Source of the DNA: Macrostomum hystrix
Lineage: Eukaryota; Platyhelminthes; Macrostomidae
Length of the DNA: 64,000 nucleotides
Assembly (NCBI GenBank): GCA_950097015.1
Contig: CATNEN010000031.1
Location: 2,170,001 to 2,234,000 of the forward strand
Reading direction: 5' to 3'
The notes beneath the pieces are model-generated. The model was given only the letters and a program-made list of their open reading frames with translations. It was not told the DNA's origin and did no database searches. Position numbers and translations under genes: made by a program. Shown here in pieces: positions 40,770-50,577 of this stretch; positions within the stretch are counted from its first letter, which is position 1; every line of letters begins with the position of its first letter.

Positions 40770-41465
40770 AGTAATACTTATTACTATTATTAAATAATAG
40801 TCACTCTCTAATCCCAAAAAGCATCCTTGTCAGCCATGTTTTCTACTCCGGGCTAGCAATCTGTAGCCAAGTCTCAGTCATTGTGGCCTAATTAAAAACA
40901 GACTCAGTGGAGAGACTGATCAATCCTAAATTCGTGTTTTGATTCCCCTAGTCAGCTCTCGGGGACAGATAATTCAAGGTAATCTGACTAATCTTCCCCT
41001 TTGCAAAAGCAGACTTCGTCTCTCAGTCTGGGAGGGCTCAGACTTTACGAGGACTAAAAATTGGATTTAATTACGGGAAGTGTGTGCGAGACTGGGACGA
41101 GAAAGAACGGACAGGGCAGCGGCAGTGTTTGGGGTGGTTTGTTTTGCACTTTTTTGCTGATGGATAAGAGTAAGCTTATTGACGTCGAGCAGCAGGTAGA
41201 ATGAGGAGCTTTAGTATAAGCTTTATAGGTAAGATGAAATTAAAACTTATCAATTTAATATTCCTAGTAATGAGGATGGCAAAAGGAGCTTTTTTTGTCA
41301 TTTCGTTTGTTAAAAGGCAAATGACAGAAGCCCTGAATTTCTCGAACCAGTCTGATTGCCTTGCCAAGGAGTCACGGAATGAACAGCTGCCCTGGACAAG
41401 TTTCAATCTGACATGCTTGAATGGCTAACTGTGAAAATTAACTAGTTTAGCATTTGGTGACAATA
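40770..41465. other. Unique DNA between two SINE copies
   Basis: About 700 bp with no supportable gene. Short frames on both strands at 41176-41428 are complementary shadows and show no motif. Confidence 0.4.
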
Positions 41466-41468
41466 GAC

Positions 41469-41690
41469 ACGCAGCCAGCGAGAGGCAATGCTGCCCATTC
41501 CTCCTGAGCACACACTCGCACACAGACACACACACACACACACACACACGGTTTACATCGCATTTGACTTTCTCATCGTCGGGCAGTGTACACTCTCACT
41601 GTGCCTTGGAGGTTGGTCCTTAAGTGATTAAATTTCACGACAAGCCGCCAAGCCTTCTCTCCGCGGCTGTGCCCCAAGTGAATGTGGTGA
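41469..41690 (-). mobile_element. SINE-A, 5'-truncated, inverted
   Basis: The complement matches the SINE-A body from the CCACATT boundary after the head to the end (GCAGAATTGCCTC-type block at 41470-41500). A CA dinucleotide run (41519-41549) has expanded inside it at the place where other copies have GTGTGAGTGTGTG. Its truncated 5' edge abuts the second 15-bp array. Confidence 0.8.
41519..41549. repeat. (CA)n microsatellite inside SINE-A
   Basis: About 15 CA dinucleotides at the site of a short GTGTGTG motif in the other SINE-A copies, so the expansion arose within the element. Confidence 0.95.
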
Positions 41691-41691
41691 C

Positions 41692-43855
41692 TAAAGCTAC
41701 TGTGACTGGAGCTACTGTGACTGGAGCTACTGTGACTGGAGCTACAGTGACTAGAGCTACTGTGACTAGAGCTACTGTGACTACAGCTACTGTGACTGGA
41801 GCTACTGTGACTGGAGCTACTGTAACTGGAGCTACTGTGACTACAGCTACAGTGACTAGAGCTACTGTGACTACAGCTACTGTGACTAGAGCTACTGTGA
41901 CTAGAGCTACAGTGACTAGAGCTACTGTGACTAGAGCTACTGTGACTGGAGCTACTGTGACTAGAGCTACTGTGACTAGAGCTACTGTGACTGGAGCTAC
42001 AGTGACTAGAGCTACTGTGACTAGAGCTACTGTGACTACAGCTGCTGTGACTGGAGCTACTGTGACTGGAGCTACTGTGACTAGAGCTACTGTGACTGGA
42101 GCTACTGTGACTGGAGCTACTGTGACTGGAGCTACTGTGACCACAGCTACTGTGACTAGAGCTACTGTGACTGGAGCTACTGTGACTGGAGCTACTGTGA
42201 CTACAGCTACTGTGACTAGAGCTACTGTGACCACAGCTACTGTGACTAGAGCTACTGTGACTGGAGCTACTGTGACTGGAGCTACTGTGACTACAGCTAC
42301 TGTGACTAGAGCTACTGTGACTACAGCTACTGTGACTAGAGCTACTGTGACTGGAGCTACTGTGACTGGAGCTACTGTGACTAGAGCTACTGTGACTAGA
42401 GCTACTGTGACTAGAGCTACTGTGACTGGAGCTACTGTGACTGGAGCTACTGTGACTGGAGCTACTGTGACTGGAGCTACTGTGACTACAGCTACTGTGA
42501 CTAGAGCTACTGTGACTAGAGCTACTGTGACTAGAGCTACTGTGACTAGAGCTACTGTGACTACAGCTACTGTGACTAGAGCTACTGTGACTGGAGCTAC
42601 TGTGACTAGAGCTACTGTGACTACAGCTACTGTGACTGGAGCTACTGTGACTAGAGCTACTGTGACTGGAGCTACTGTGACTACAGCTACAGTGACTAGA
42701 GCTACTGTGACTACAGCTGCTGTGACTGGAGCTACTGTGACTGGAGCTACTGTGACTAGAGCTACTGTGACTGGAGCTACTGTGACTAGAGCTACTGTGA
42801 CTAGAGCTACTGTGACTACAGCTACTGTGACTGGAGCTACTGTGACTGGAGCTACTGTGACTACAGCTGCTGTGACTGGAGCTACTGTGACTGGAGCTAC
42901 TGTGACTAGAGCTACTGTGACTACAGCTACTGTGACTAGAGCTACTGTGACTAGAGCTACTGTGACTGGAGCTACTGTGACTGGAGCTACTGTGACTGGA
43001 GCTACTGTGACCACAGCTACTGTGACTAGAGCTACTGTGACTGGAGCTACTGTGACTGGAGCTACTGTGACTACAGCTACTGTGACTAGAGCTACTGTGA
43101 CTACAGCTACTGTGACTAGAGCTACTGTGACTGGAGCTACTGTGACTGGAGCTACTGTGACTAGAGCTACTGTGACTAGAGCTACTGTGACTAGAGCTAC
43201 TGTGACTGGAGCTACTGTGACTGGAGCTACTGTGACTGGAGCTACTGTGACTACAGCTACTGTGACTAGAGCTACTGTGACTAGAGCTACTGTGACTAGA
43301 GCTACTGTGACTAGAGCTACTGTGACTACAGCTACTGTGACTAGAGCTACTGTGACTGGAGCTACTGTGACTAGAGCTACTGTGACTAGAGCTACTGTGA
43401 CTAGAGCTACTGTGACTAGAGCTACTGTGACTGGAGCTACTGTGACTAGAGCTACTGTGACTGGAGCTACTGTGACTAGAGCTACTGTGACTAGAGCTAC
43501 TGTGACTAGAGCTACTGTGACTAGAGCTACTGTGACTGGAGCTACTGTGACTAGAGCTACTGTGACTAGAGCTACTGTGACTAGAGCTACTGTGACTGGA
43601 GCTACTGTGACTAGAGCTACTGTGACTAGAGCTACTGTGACTACAGCTACTGTGACTAGAGCTACTGTGACTGGAGCTACTGTGACTAGAGCTACTGTGA
43701 CTGGAGCTACTGTGACTAGAGCTACTGTGACTAGAGCTACTGTGACTGGAGCTACTGTGACTAGAGCTACTGTGACTAGAGCTACTGTGACTAGAGCTAC
43801 TGTGACTACAGCTACTGTGACTAGAGCTACTGTGACTAGAGCTACTGTGACTGCA
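41692..43855. repeat. 15-bp minisatellite, about 144 copies
   Basis: Unit TGTGACTAGAGCTAC with G/A and C/A variants (ACTGGAGC, ACTACAGC). It is the longest array in the window after the 37-bp family. The multiple-of-3 period opens frames of 747 codons (+) and 459 codons (-), giving ATVTR/ATVTG peptides. The plus frame starts inside antisense SINE-A sequence, so it is not a real gene. Its complement shares AGTCACAG with the other 15-bp array, at the same period. Confidence 0.97.
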
Positions 43856-44086
43856 GATGAAAATTAGTTTTTTAACCCCACCCCATTATAAACAAAGGAA
43901 CACAAATTGCTGGCATTACATTACACCACGTTAGAAATCCATCTAATGCACCACGAATTGTCTATGGCCGAAGCCTACTCAATAAGCATTACCGCCAACT
44001 GACAGCAGACTCGCTAGTCAACTGAGCGCAGGTGATGCAAAAGCAGTTTAATAAAATATTAGCCGCATCACGATTAGCTCGCTGCA

Positions 44087-45472
44087 ATGCCACATGGCGA
44101 ATGTCCGGACTCAGAAGGCTACCTGCTCAGCGACGAAGTTAACGAATGGCGCTTTAGCAACTCGGACGACCTTGAATCCGAGACAGTGCAAGCGCAGTGC
44201 GGCATCGGATTATCCGATAGCAACGCAGGAAACAGCGACAACACAGACACAATCGTCGGCTTATTCAGCCGTCTACACAATGCTGGCCTACAGCAGCGCT
44301 GTATGCCATCGGATTTCACAGTCCAGACCATCGCTGATGCCCTAGCAACGGCCAAGGAGGTGTTGCAATCCGAGCCGAACTGCCTGCAGCTCACTGGTCC
44401 CGTTGTGATATTCGGCGACTTGCACGGAGAGTTTCACTCGCTGGTCAAGCTGGTTGAAGTGATGGGACGACCGCCGCTGCGGTCCTACCTGTTCCTCGGC
44501 GACTATGTTGACCGCGGCCCGCTGTCCCTGGAGACAGTGTTCTACCTGCTGCTACTAAAGGCGCTCCACCCGCGCCACGTGTTCGTGCTGCGCGGCAACC
44601 ACGAGGACCGGCGAATTTATCGCTTCTTCAACTTCGAAGACGAACTCATCTCCATGTTCGGCCTGACTGCCGGCCAGAACCTCAGCAACTATTTCAACGA
44701 GACCTTCTGCTACATGCCCGTCTGTGCCATTCTCAACGGCGAGATCTTCTGCTGCCACGGCGGCCTGTCGCCCTACTTCAATCATCCGCGATTCGCCACC
44801 AGCCAGAGCGAGCTGGTTCATCGGATCAATGAGCCGTCAAAGCCGTTGAACTTTCGCAAGTCCGACTTCATCGCCGACCTGCTCTGGTCAGACGCCTTGG
44901 ACATTGTCGCCGAGATGCCCAGCCCGTCTGCCTACCCGGGCACAGCAGAGGAGTGGATTGAGCAGCGAAACTCTGCGGTTGGCGCTGCGAGGCAAACGAC
45001 AAGCGGCACAATGTCCGCCAACTTAAGGCCGCCGTCTCTGGGCCTAACCCAGCTGGCCCTCGTAGATAGCGCGTCGAATGCCGACGGTCACCAGGGCGTC
45101 GTCGAATGGATGCCGAATCCTCGCGGCTGCTCCTTCGTGTTCACCAAGGCGGCCTGCTTCAACTTCCTCCGGAAGCACCACCTGAACTGGCTGATCCGGG
45201 CGCATATGTTCGTGATGAACGGCTGCAAGCTGAGCTTCGACGGCCGCTGCGTGACCCTGTTCTCGGCCGCTGACTACGCTCAGCGCTATCGCAACACCGG
45301 CGCCGTGATGTTTATCCCAGGCCAGGCGTCTGACGGCGCCCGGTTTCCTGGCCGAATCCTGCGCTTCAGCAAGAAGAATCTCATGCAGTTTGGGAACCGA
45401 CTGCCCGACAATCCGGCCGACTGGCCCGACGAGATTCTGGGCAGGAAGTCGCCGGGTTTTTCGCGAAAATGA
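44087..45472 (+). CDS. PPP-family Ser/Thr protein phosphatase, intronless, 461 aa, divergent
   Basis: Metal-dependent phosphoprotein phosphatase of the PP1/PP2A superfamily. All catalytic signatures are present: GDLHG (110-114), GDYVDRG (138-144), RGNHED (169-174), CCHGGLSP (223-229), WSD (267-269), RAH (371-373) and the SAADY variant of the usual SAPNY (393-397). The binuclear metal ligands (Asp, His, Asp, Asn, His, His) can all be assigned. An N-terminal 105 residues and a Ser/Ala-rich insertion of about 70 residues (about 275-345), between WSD and the RGCSF segment, are not in PP1. A C-terminal extension follows GRILRFSKKNL. No EF hands or TPRs are seen, so it is neither PPEF nor PP5. The absence of introns and the divergence suggest a retrogene-like or lineage-specific member. 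Substrates cannot be inferred. Confidence 0.9.
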   Translation: MPHGECPDSEGYLLSDEVNEWRFSNSDDLESETVQAQCGIGLSDSNAGNSDNTDTIVGLFSRLHNAGLQQRCMPSDFTVQTIADALATAKEVLQSEPNCLQLTGPVVIFGDLHGEFHSLVKLVEVMGRPPLRSYLFLGDYVDRGPLSLETVFYLLLLKALHPRHVFVLRGNHEDRRIYRFFNFEDELISMFGLTAGQNLSNYFNETFCYMPVCAILNGEIFCCHGGLSPYFNHPRFATSQSELVHRINEPSKPLNFRKSDFIADLLWSDALDIVAEMPSPSAYPGTAEEWIEQRNSAVGAARQTTSGTMSANLRPPSLGLTQLALVDSASNADGHQGVVEWMPNPRGCSFVFTKAACFNFLRKHHLNWLIRAHMFVMNGCKLSFDGRCVTLFSAADYAQRYRNTGAVMFIPGQASDGARFPGRILRFSKKNLMQFGNRLPDNPADWPDEILGRKSPGFSRK

Positions 45473-46085
45473 GCACAGTTTGAGTAGCGACAGTTGGTTT
45501 ATTTTGCTTTGTTCTTATCCAGATGCGCCGCACTGAAATATAATACGAATTCTGCTTTACAGGCGTGCCGCATATGCCACTACTGTCCGCCAGTAGTCAG
45601 TTTAAGCCGCTGCCGAATGCGCATTGTAAAGCATAGAATGATCTTAATTGTATGATCTTTTTCATACAACTTTGGCTCTTCAAAGAAATCTCGGTATCAA
45701 AGAGCCCGGAAGGCAGAAATATGCTGCCCTGAAAACTCAGTTCATTATCATGCTAAAAGCACTTGCTAGGCACAACAAATGCCATATTTCAAACGGTGCC
45801 AGATCTCCCAGGTCAGGCTGATGACTGCAGTGATTGACGTTCGTCAGAAAAATACAGAACATCTTTTTCTTTCTTAGAAATTCCTTTTATCCTCTGCTTA
45901 AAAATCACCAGATGTAGAACACATTTAGACTGTGTTTATCCGTGTCCTTGGGAAATTGCAGATAGACAAATGCGATTAAACATTGATGGTACAGCATTGA
46001 CTATTTTTAACTCATTTTTACCTCAGAATATTTTTCATTCAACCTAAAAACATCAGAAAGCCTTGCACGAAAAACTGACACAATG
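45473..46085. other. Intergenic DNA between the phosphatase and GPCR genes
   Basis: Contains the phosphatase 3' untranslated region. No AATAAA stands out near the stop codon. Nothing else is supportable. Confidence 0.4.
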
Positions 46086-46089
46086 ATAG

Positions 46090-46535
46090 GAACCCTAGCT
46101 CACAGAACGGCAGTGATTGCCCTGAACCCTAGCTCACAGAACGGCAGTGATTGCCCTGAACCCTAGCTCACAGAACGGCAGTGATTGCCCTGAACCCTAG
46201 CTCACAGAACAGGCACAATGGCCATGAAACCCAACACTCAGAACAGGCACAATGGCCCTGAACCCCAACACTCAGAACAGGCACAATGGCCCTGAACCCC
46301 AACACTCAGAACAGGCACAATGGCCCTGAACCCCAACACTCAGAACAGGCACAATGGCCCTGAAACCCAACACTCAGAACAGGCACAATGGCCCTGAACC
46401 CCAACACTCAGAACAGGCACAATGGCCCTGAACCCCAACACTCAGAACAGGCACAATGGCCCTGAAACCCAACACTCAGAACAGGCACAATGGCCCTGAA
46501 CCCCAACACTCAGAACAGGCACAATGGCCCTGAAC
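46090..46535. repeat. 34-bp minisatellite with two unit types
   Basis: About 13 units of 34 bp. The first three to four have the form CCCTAGCTCACAGAACGG, and all later ones have the form CCCAACACTCAGAACAGG, both followed by a shared CCCTGAA core. The switch is abrupt near 46200. Confidence 0.95.
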
Positions 46536-46876
46536 CATACGACGGAATAAATCTGACTTAATGCTTAATTATCGAAGCGTCAATATGCTGCCAACAGAAA
46601 ACAAAAGATGTCTATTTTCAGGCTACTCAGTATAGAGAGCCACGCCAATCAGCCTAAAATGGAAGTTCACTTCGAAGAAGTCCATAGAAGGCATTGCCTC
46701 TCCTTACCAGGGGTTGGCTGCTGGCCGATGCATTTTTAAATGCGTTTTCTGTCGGCCAATCAGGTTGCTGCACGACCGGATTTAAGCAGAGTCTTTCCCG
46801 TCGAGGCCCAGCAGCTCCTAAAGGAAATATTTATCCTCCCCGAGACTTTAGAAACGAAATCAAAGCTTTCGAAAAT

Positions 46877-48365
46877 ATGGACTTTGTCCAGATGGTCATC
46901 GCGTCATTCATTGCGGCCAAAATCCTCATCATGATCATTGGCCTGCTTGGCAACCTGCTAGTGATTCTGGTGATTGTGAACACCAAACGGCTGCACACCA
47001 GGGTGTATGCTCTGCTAGTCAACCTGGCCGCAGCCGACCTGTTGTCACTAGTGATCTGCGTGCCGCACAGCATTCTGCAGGAGTTTCGAGAGCTCTACAA
47101 ACCAGATCTGCTGTGTGAGTAGCCGGCTGGTTGATTGCGTTGTGAAATAATAATTTAGCTAAGATTTTCTTGACTCCTTGGTCTAAAACCTTCCAGGTAA
47201 GCTTGCCTTCGGCTTCGAGCACCTGTTCACAATGGCCTCGAGTCTAACCATCGCTGTGATCGCGCTGGAGCGCCTAGTGGTGATCTGGATGCCGCTGCGA
47301 GGTCCCAGTCTACTCGGCCGCAACAGCCTCCGCGCCGCCGTCATGCTAGCCCTCTGGCTGGTGTCTCTGCTGGTCACGCTGCCGTTCTTCTGGCACGCCT
47401 CCGCCCTGTCTAGGTGGGTGCCGAGCAAGAGAAGCAGCAACAGCAGCAGAAGCAGCTCCGGTCGCTGGAATCACGTGTGCGTCTTGCCGAAGACCCCGTC
47501 GGGTGCCAACATCACCGAGCAGGACCGGCTGACTGTGAGCATCCTTGGCCTGCCGCCTGAGACCTTCTATATAGTCAGCACCTGCCTGGAGCTCTACCTG
47601 CCGATGCATCTCATTGTGCTGCTCTACGCCGCCATCTTCTACAAGCTGCTCCGCTCATTCCGTCGACTTGGCGGCGGCGCCAGAGGCGCGATTGGCGGCG
47701 GCGTCGAGCGTCGAAAGTCCAACAGTCAGCAGCAGCAGCAGCATCAACATTTTGGGAATCAGGAGATCCAGATGCAGGATCTGCAGCCGCAGCAGCAGCA
47801 GCAGCTTCTGCAGCAGCTCCAGCCGCGAACCACCTGTCGAGTTAACAACAGCGCTCTAATCGAACGAAAACGCGTCGTGTACTTTAGCCTCCTGGTGGCC
47901 ATCGTCTACTTTCTCACCGTGGCGCCTTTCCGCAGCATGGCTCTCTGCATGGCTAACGAAGATTGTTTCAACAGTCTGCAGCGCGGCATCGGGCAGAACG
48001 GCTTGTTCATCATCTTCCAGAGCCTGGCGATCCTGCTGTACGCCAACCACTGCCTGAACCCGGTGCTGTACAACCTGGCCTCTCGCAGATTTAGGCGAGC
48101 CACCGGCCACCTGCTGCGAACTTTCCTGCAGCGCTGGTGCCGCTGCTGCTTCGGCGGCGGGGGTGCTGGCGGCGGCGGCGGCTTCGCGGCCGGCGGTCGG
48201 AACGGCGGCGCCGGACGCTGCGGCGGCTTCGGCGTTGGCGGCGCCGGCTGCGACGGCGGCTGCGGCGGTGGCGGCGCAGGCGGCCTGGAGACGCGCACGC
48301 TGAGGGCGACCACTCGGCGAACGAAATTCAAGTCGCGAACCAACAACTGCGAGCTGCAGGTGTGA
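46877..48365 (+). CDS. Rhodopsin-class (class A) GPCR, two exons, 468 aa
   Basis: Seven-helix receptor, probably for a peptide or amine. Exons are 46877-47114 and 47197-48365, joined in phase 1 (donor GTGAGT; acceptor TTCCAG), with a short 82-bp intron at the Cys that starts helix 3. Signatures: GN (25-26) in TM1, AAADL with D54 in TM2, C80 before TM3 and an HVCVLP Cys in the second outer loop (likely disulphide), ERL (104-106) in place of DRY, APF in TM6 in place of CWxP, and NPVLY in TM7. Loop 3 is long and Gln-rich; the C-tail is Gly-rich with many Cys. The first in-frame ATG gives an extracellular N-terminus of only a few residues with no glycosylation site, so an upstream exon may be missing; the frame is open upstream to a TTG at 46694. 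The ligand is unknown. Confidence 0.9.
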
Positions 48366-49790
48366 AGCTGGAGTTCTCCAATTAGTATCCGTGAACTCCA
48401 CCTGGTAACTGACGGGACTTGAGATTTACTAGACTCTCTGCTTCTGACTCTAGCTTCGTGTTCTATCTGAAAAGTGTTCTATAATTGATTATTTATCATT
48501 AGTCGCAGTTTTATTCTAACACTGTCCTTAAAAATTGCTTTCTAACAAAAGCCTTCATCCTCTTTAAGATGCACGCATTCTACAAATGATGTCACATTCC
48601 CTATTTTCTTGGAATAATTTATCTGACTAATTATTGACTAAATAAACTCGACTGACCACATTTTTATCAGCCCTGTTCATAACTAATTTGAAAAATCAAA
48701 TGAATGATTATCAATGCTTTCTTAGAAAAATTAAAGAACAGGTTCTAGCCTTGTGTTTAGGGCGTCGGACTCACGACTTGAAGGTCGGGGTTTCGATTCC
48801 CGACTCTACTGGAACAATTTGTGTCCTTTAACACGGCACTTAGCTCTGAATTGCTTCAGTTCACCGAGCTGTTAAATCGTTACCAGCATTAGCCAGGGTG
48901 ATGGAGGGCGGTATAGCGTCCTCCCCAGTCCATGGACTGAACAATCGAACAGCCTTTACAAGCCGCTATGCCACTTACTGCACACTGTACACCTATCTAT
49001 CAAAAAATGCTTGAAATAAGTTTGATTCACTTTATAACTACTGAGATTTTCGTTGCATACAGACTCAAAGTTATTTATATCCGCTCTGCTCAGGAGGTAT
49101 TCCTTGACGCACCGAATTGACTTGACAGAGGGGCGGGCCAGCATTCATTCCTAAAAAGCGGCAGAATTCTGTCTATGAAAAAAATGCAAATACGATGGCA
49201 GCTTCCTTCATCAGGAAATGGAACGCCAGATATGAGAATAGGTGGCAAACACCAGCTCGGGTGAGGTGGAGGATTGCCGCCACTGATGGATTGGTCAGGA
49301 AGTTGACTCAACCAACTGTCGCCTGTCCCACAATCCATATACGAGTGTATTAGACTAAATGAGATAGGAATGCGGCTGAGGGTGTTAGCTGGTTGTTTGA
49401 TGTCAAACAGCAAGCTAGTTTGCCAGCTCTTAGGCTGATAATAATGGGCTGGCTAACACACGTTAGGGACTATAGAAAGGGTGAGAGCTGCATTTAAACA
49501 AATAAGGAATTGTCTCACCTGTTCTCTGTCTAACAGTGAATGTTTGCCTCATGACATCAGCTTATATTAGCAATTTACCTTCCAGAAAAGCTGAATTTCT
49601 TCTGGGATTAATGGCTTCTTTAATTGCTTTAATTATCACGTGGTTTCTAAGAATGGATTGACACATATGCGGGCAGTGAAATCACTGTTGATTTTTCAAT
49701 TCCTGCCTATGACGAGGTCCTAACCGAAGTCAAAAAGCTATAATTTTCAAAAACCTCTGCAGATTGTCCTAGTACATTTGTAGTTTTTTT
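48366..49790. other. Intergenic DNA downstream of the GPCR gene
   Basis: Includes the GPCR 3' untranslated region with an AATAAA at 48641-48646, about 280 bp after the stop codon, and a SINE-B listed separately. No other gene is supportable. Confidence 0.45.
48738..48975 (+). mobile_element. SINE-B (tRNA-derived), most complete copy
   Basis: The head is GGTTCTAGCCTTGTGTTTAG to the B-box-like GGTTTCGATTCCC. The body has TTGTGTCCTTTAACACGGCA, GCTTCAGTTCACC, GTTACCAGCATTAGCC and CCCCAGTCCATGGACTGAAC. The GTGTCCTT...GCACTTA block resembles a motif that I recall from 3' bodies of other invertebrate tRNA SINEs; this is not verified. Confidence 0.8.
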
Positions 49791-49792
49791 TC

Positions 49793-49909
49793 CTAATATC
49801 TATGTTGATTCTCCTAAAATCTCTATAGATTCTTCTAAAATCTCTATAGATCCTCCTAAGATCTCTATAGATTCTCCTAAAATCTCTATAGATTCTCCTA
49901 AAATCTATG
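49793..49909. repeat. 21-bp minisatellite, left part split by the LINE
   Basis: Copies of a 21-bp unit containing ATTCTCCTAAAATCTCTATA. The same array resumes at 55962 after the retrotransposon. The last 14 bases, 49896-49909, are the target-site duplication. Confidence 0.93.
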
Positions 49910-50177
49910 CTCGCACCGGCGGGACACAGTGCCTGTGAGGTATGAGTCAGTCCAGGCCCACGGGCTTTGGTCTGCGATGCCTCACACCTGCAGCCGTTTT
50001 TTGAGCAGGCCTGGCAGGAAGGAGACCTGTACCTTCGGGTGCAGGAATCCCTCCAACGCTGTCCCGTCAGCTGACCCATGGGTACACGTCCCGCGAGTGT
50101 TCAAGGCTGACCCTAGGGCAGCCGGACAGAATGGGCAACAGCGCTGGATGACCCATCCAGGGCCTCCGGCCAAACTG

Positions 50178-50346
50178 GGTACCTCTAGCCCCGGCTGGAG
50201 GGAAAGGTGTCACCCTTTGACCTTAACAGGGTATGTGGCTTGTCCGCAATTTTCGTGCACCTGTGCGTGATCAGGTACCTCTGGCTACGGCCCTGAGGGA
50301 CAGGTGTCACCCTTTGACCTTAACAGGGTTTGCGGCCAGCCCGCAG
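50178..50346 (+). repeat. Two 96-bp-spaced near-repeats in the LINE 5' untranslated region
   Basis: GGTACCTCT at 50178 and 50274 begins two similar segments that share GGTGTCACCCTTTGACCTTA and ACAGGGT. The tandem arrangement upstream of ORF1 may represent promoter monomers, as known for some LINE families; that role is inference. Confidence 0.8.
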
Positions 50347-50577
50347 GCCTCGGCGCCGGCTCAATGGCACCCTCCAATGTCCCAGTGTTGACCGTGCTGA
50401 TGGACGCTTGGCCAGGGAGTAGTCTGGTCTCTTACGGTTCCTCCCGGTGGTCCTGGCATCCCACCCCGGGTTGTAACTTGTCTTTTTTGGCTGCCCCCGC
50501 TCAGTTTTGGGATCGCGGCTGAGCGGGTTATTCCTGCCTGTGTCTACAGGAAGCCCCTCTCTTCATTGCAGCTTTCA

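Noticed and set aside
41624-43867. 747-codon plus-strand open frame (ATVTR/ATVTG repeat) and its 459-codon antisense partner
   Set aside because: It is a 15-bp minisatellite whose period is a multiple of 3 and whose unit lacks stops on both strands. It starts in antisense SINE-A sequence and has no splice or promoter context.
46694-46876. 61-residue N-terminal extension of the GPCR
   Set aside because: The extension begins at TTG, not ATG, and shows no signal peptide. An upstream spliced exon remains possible.
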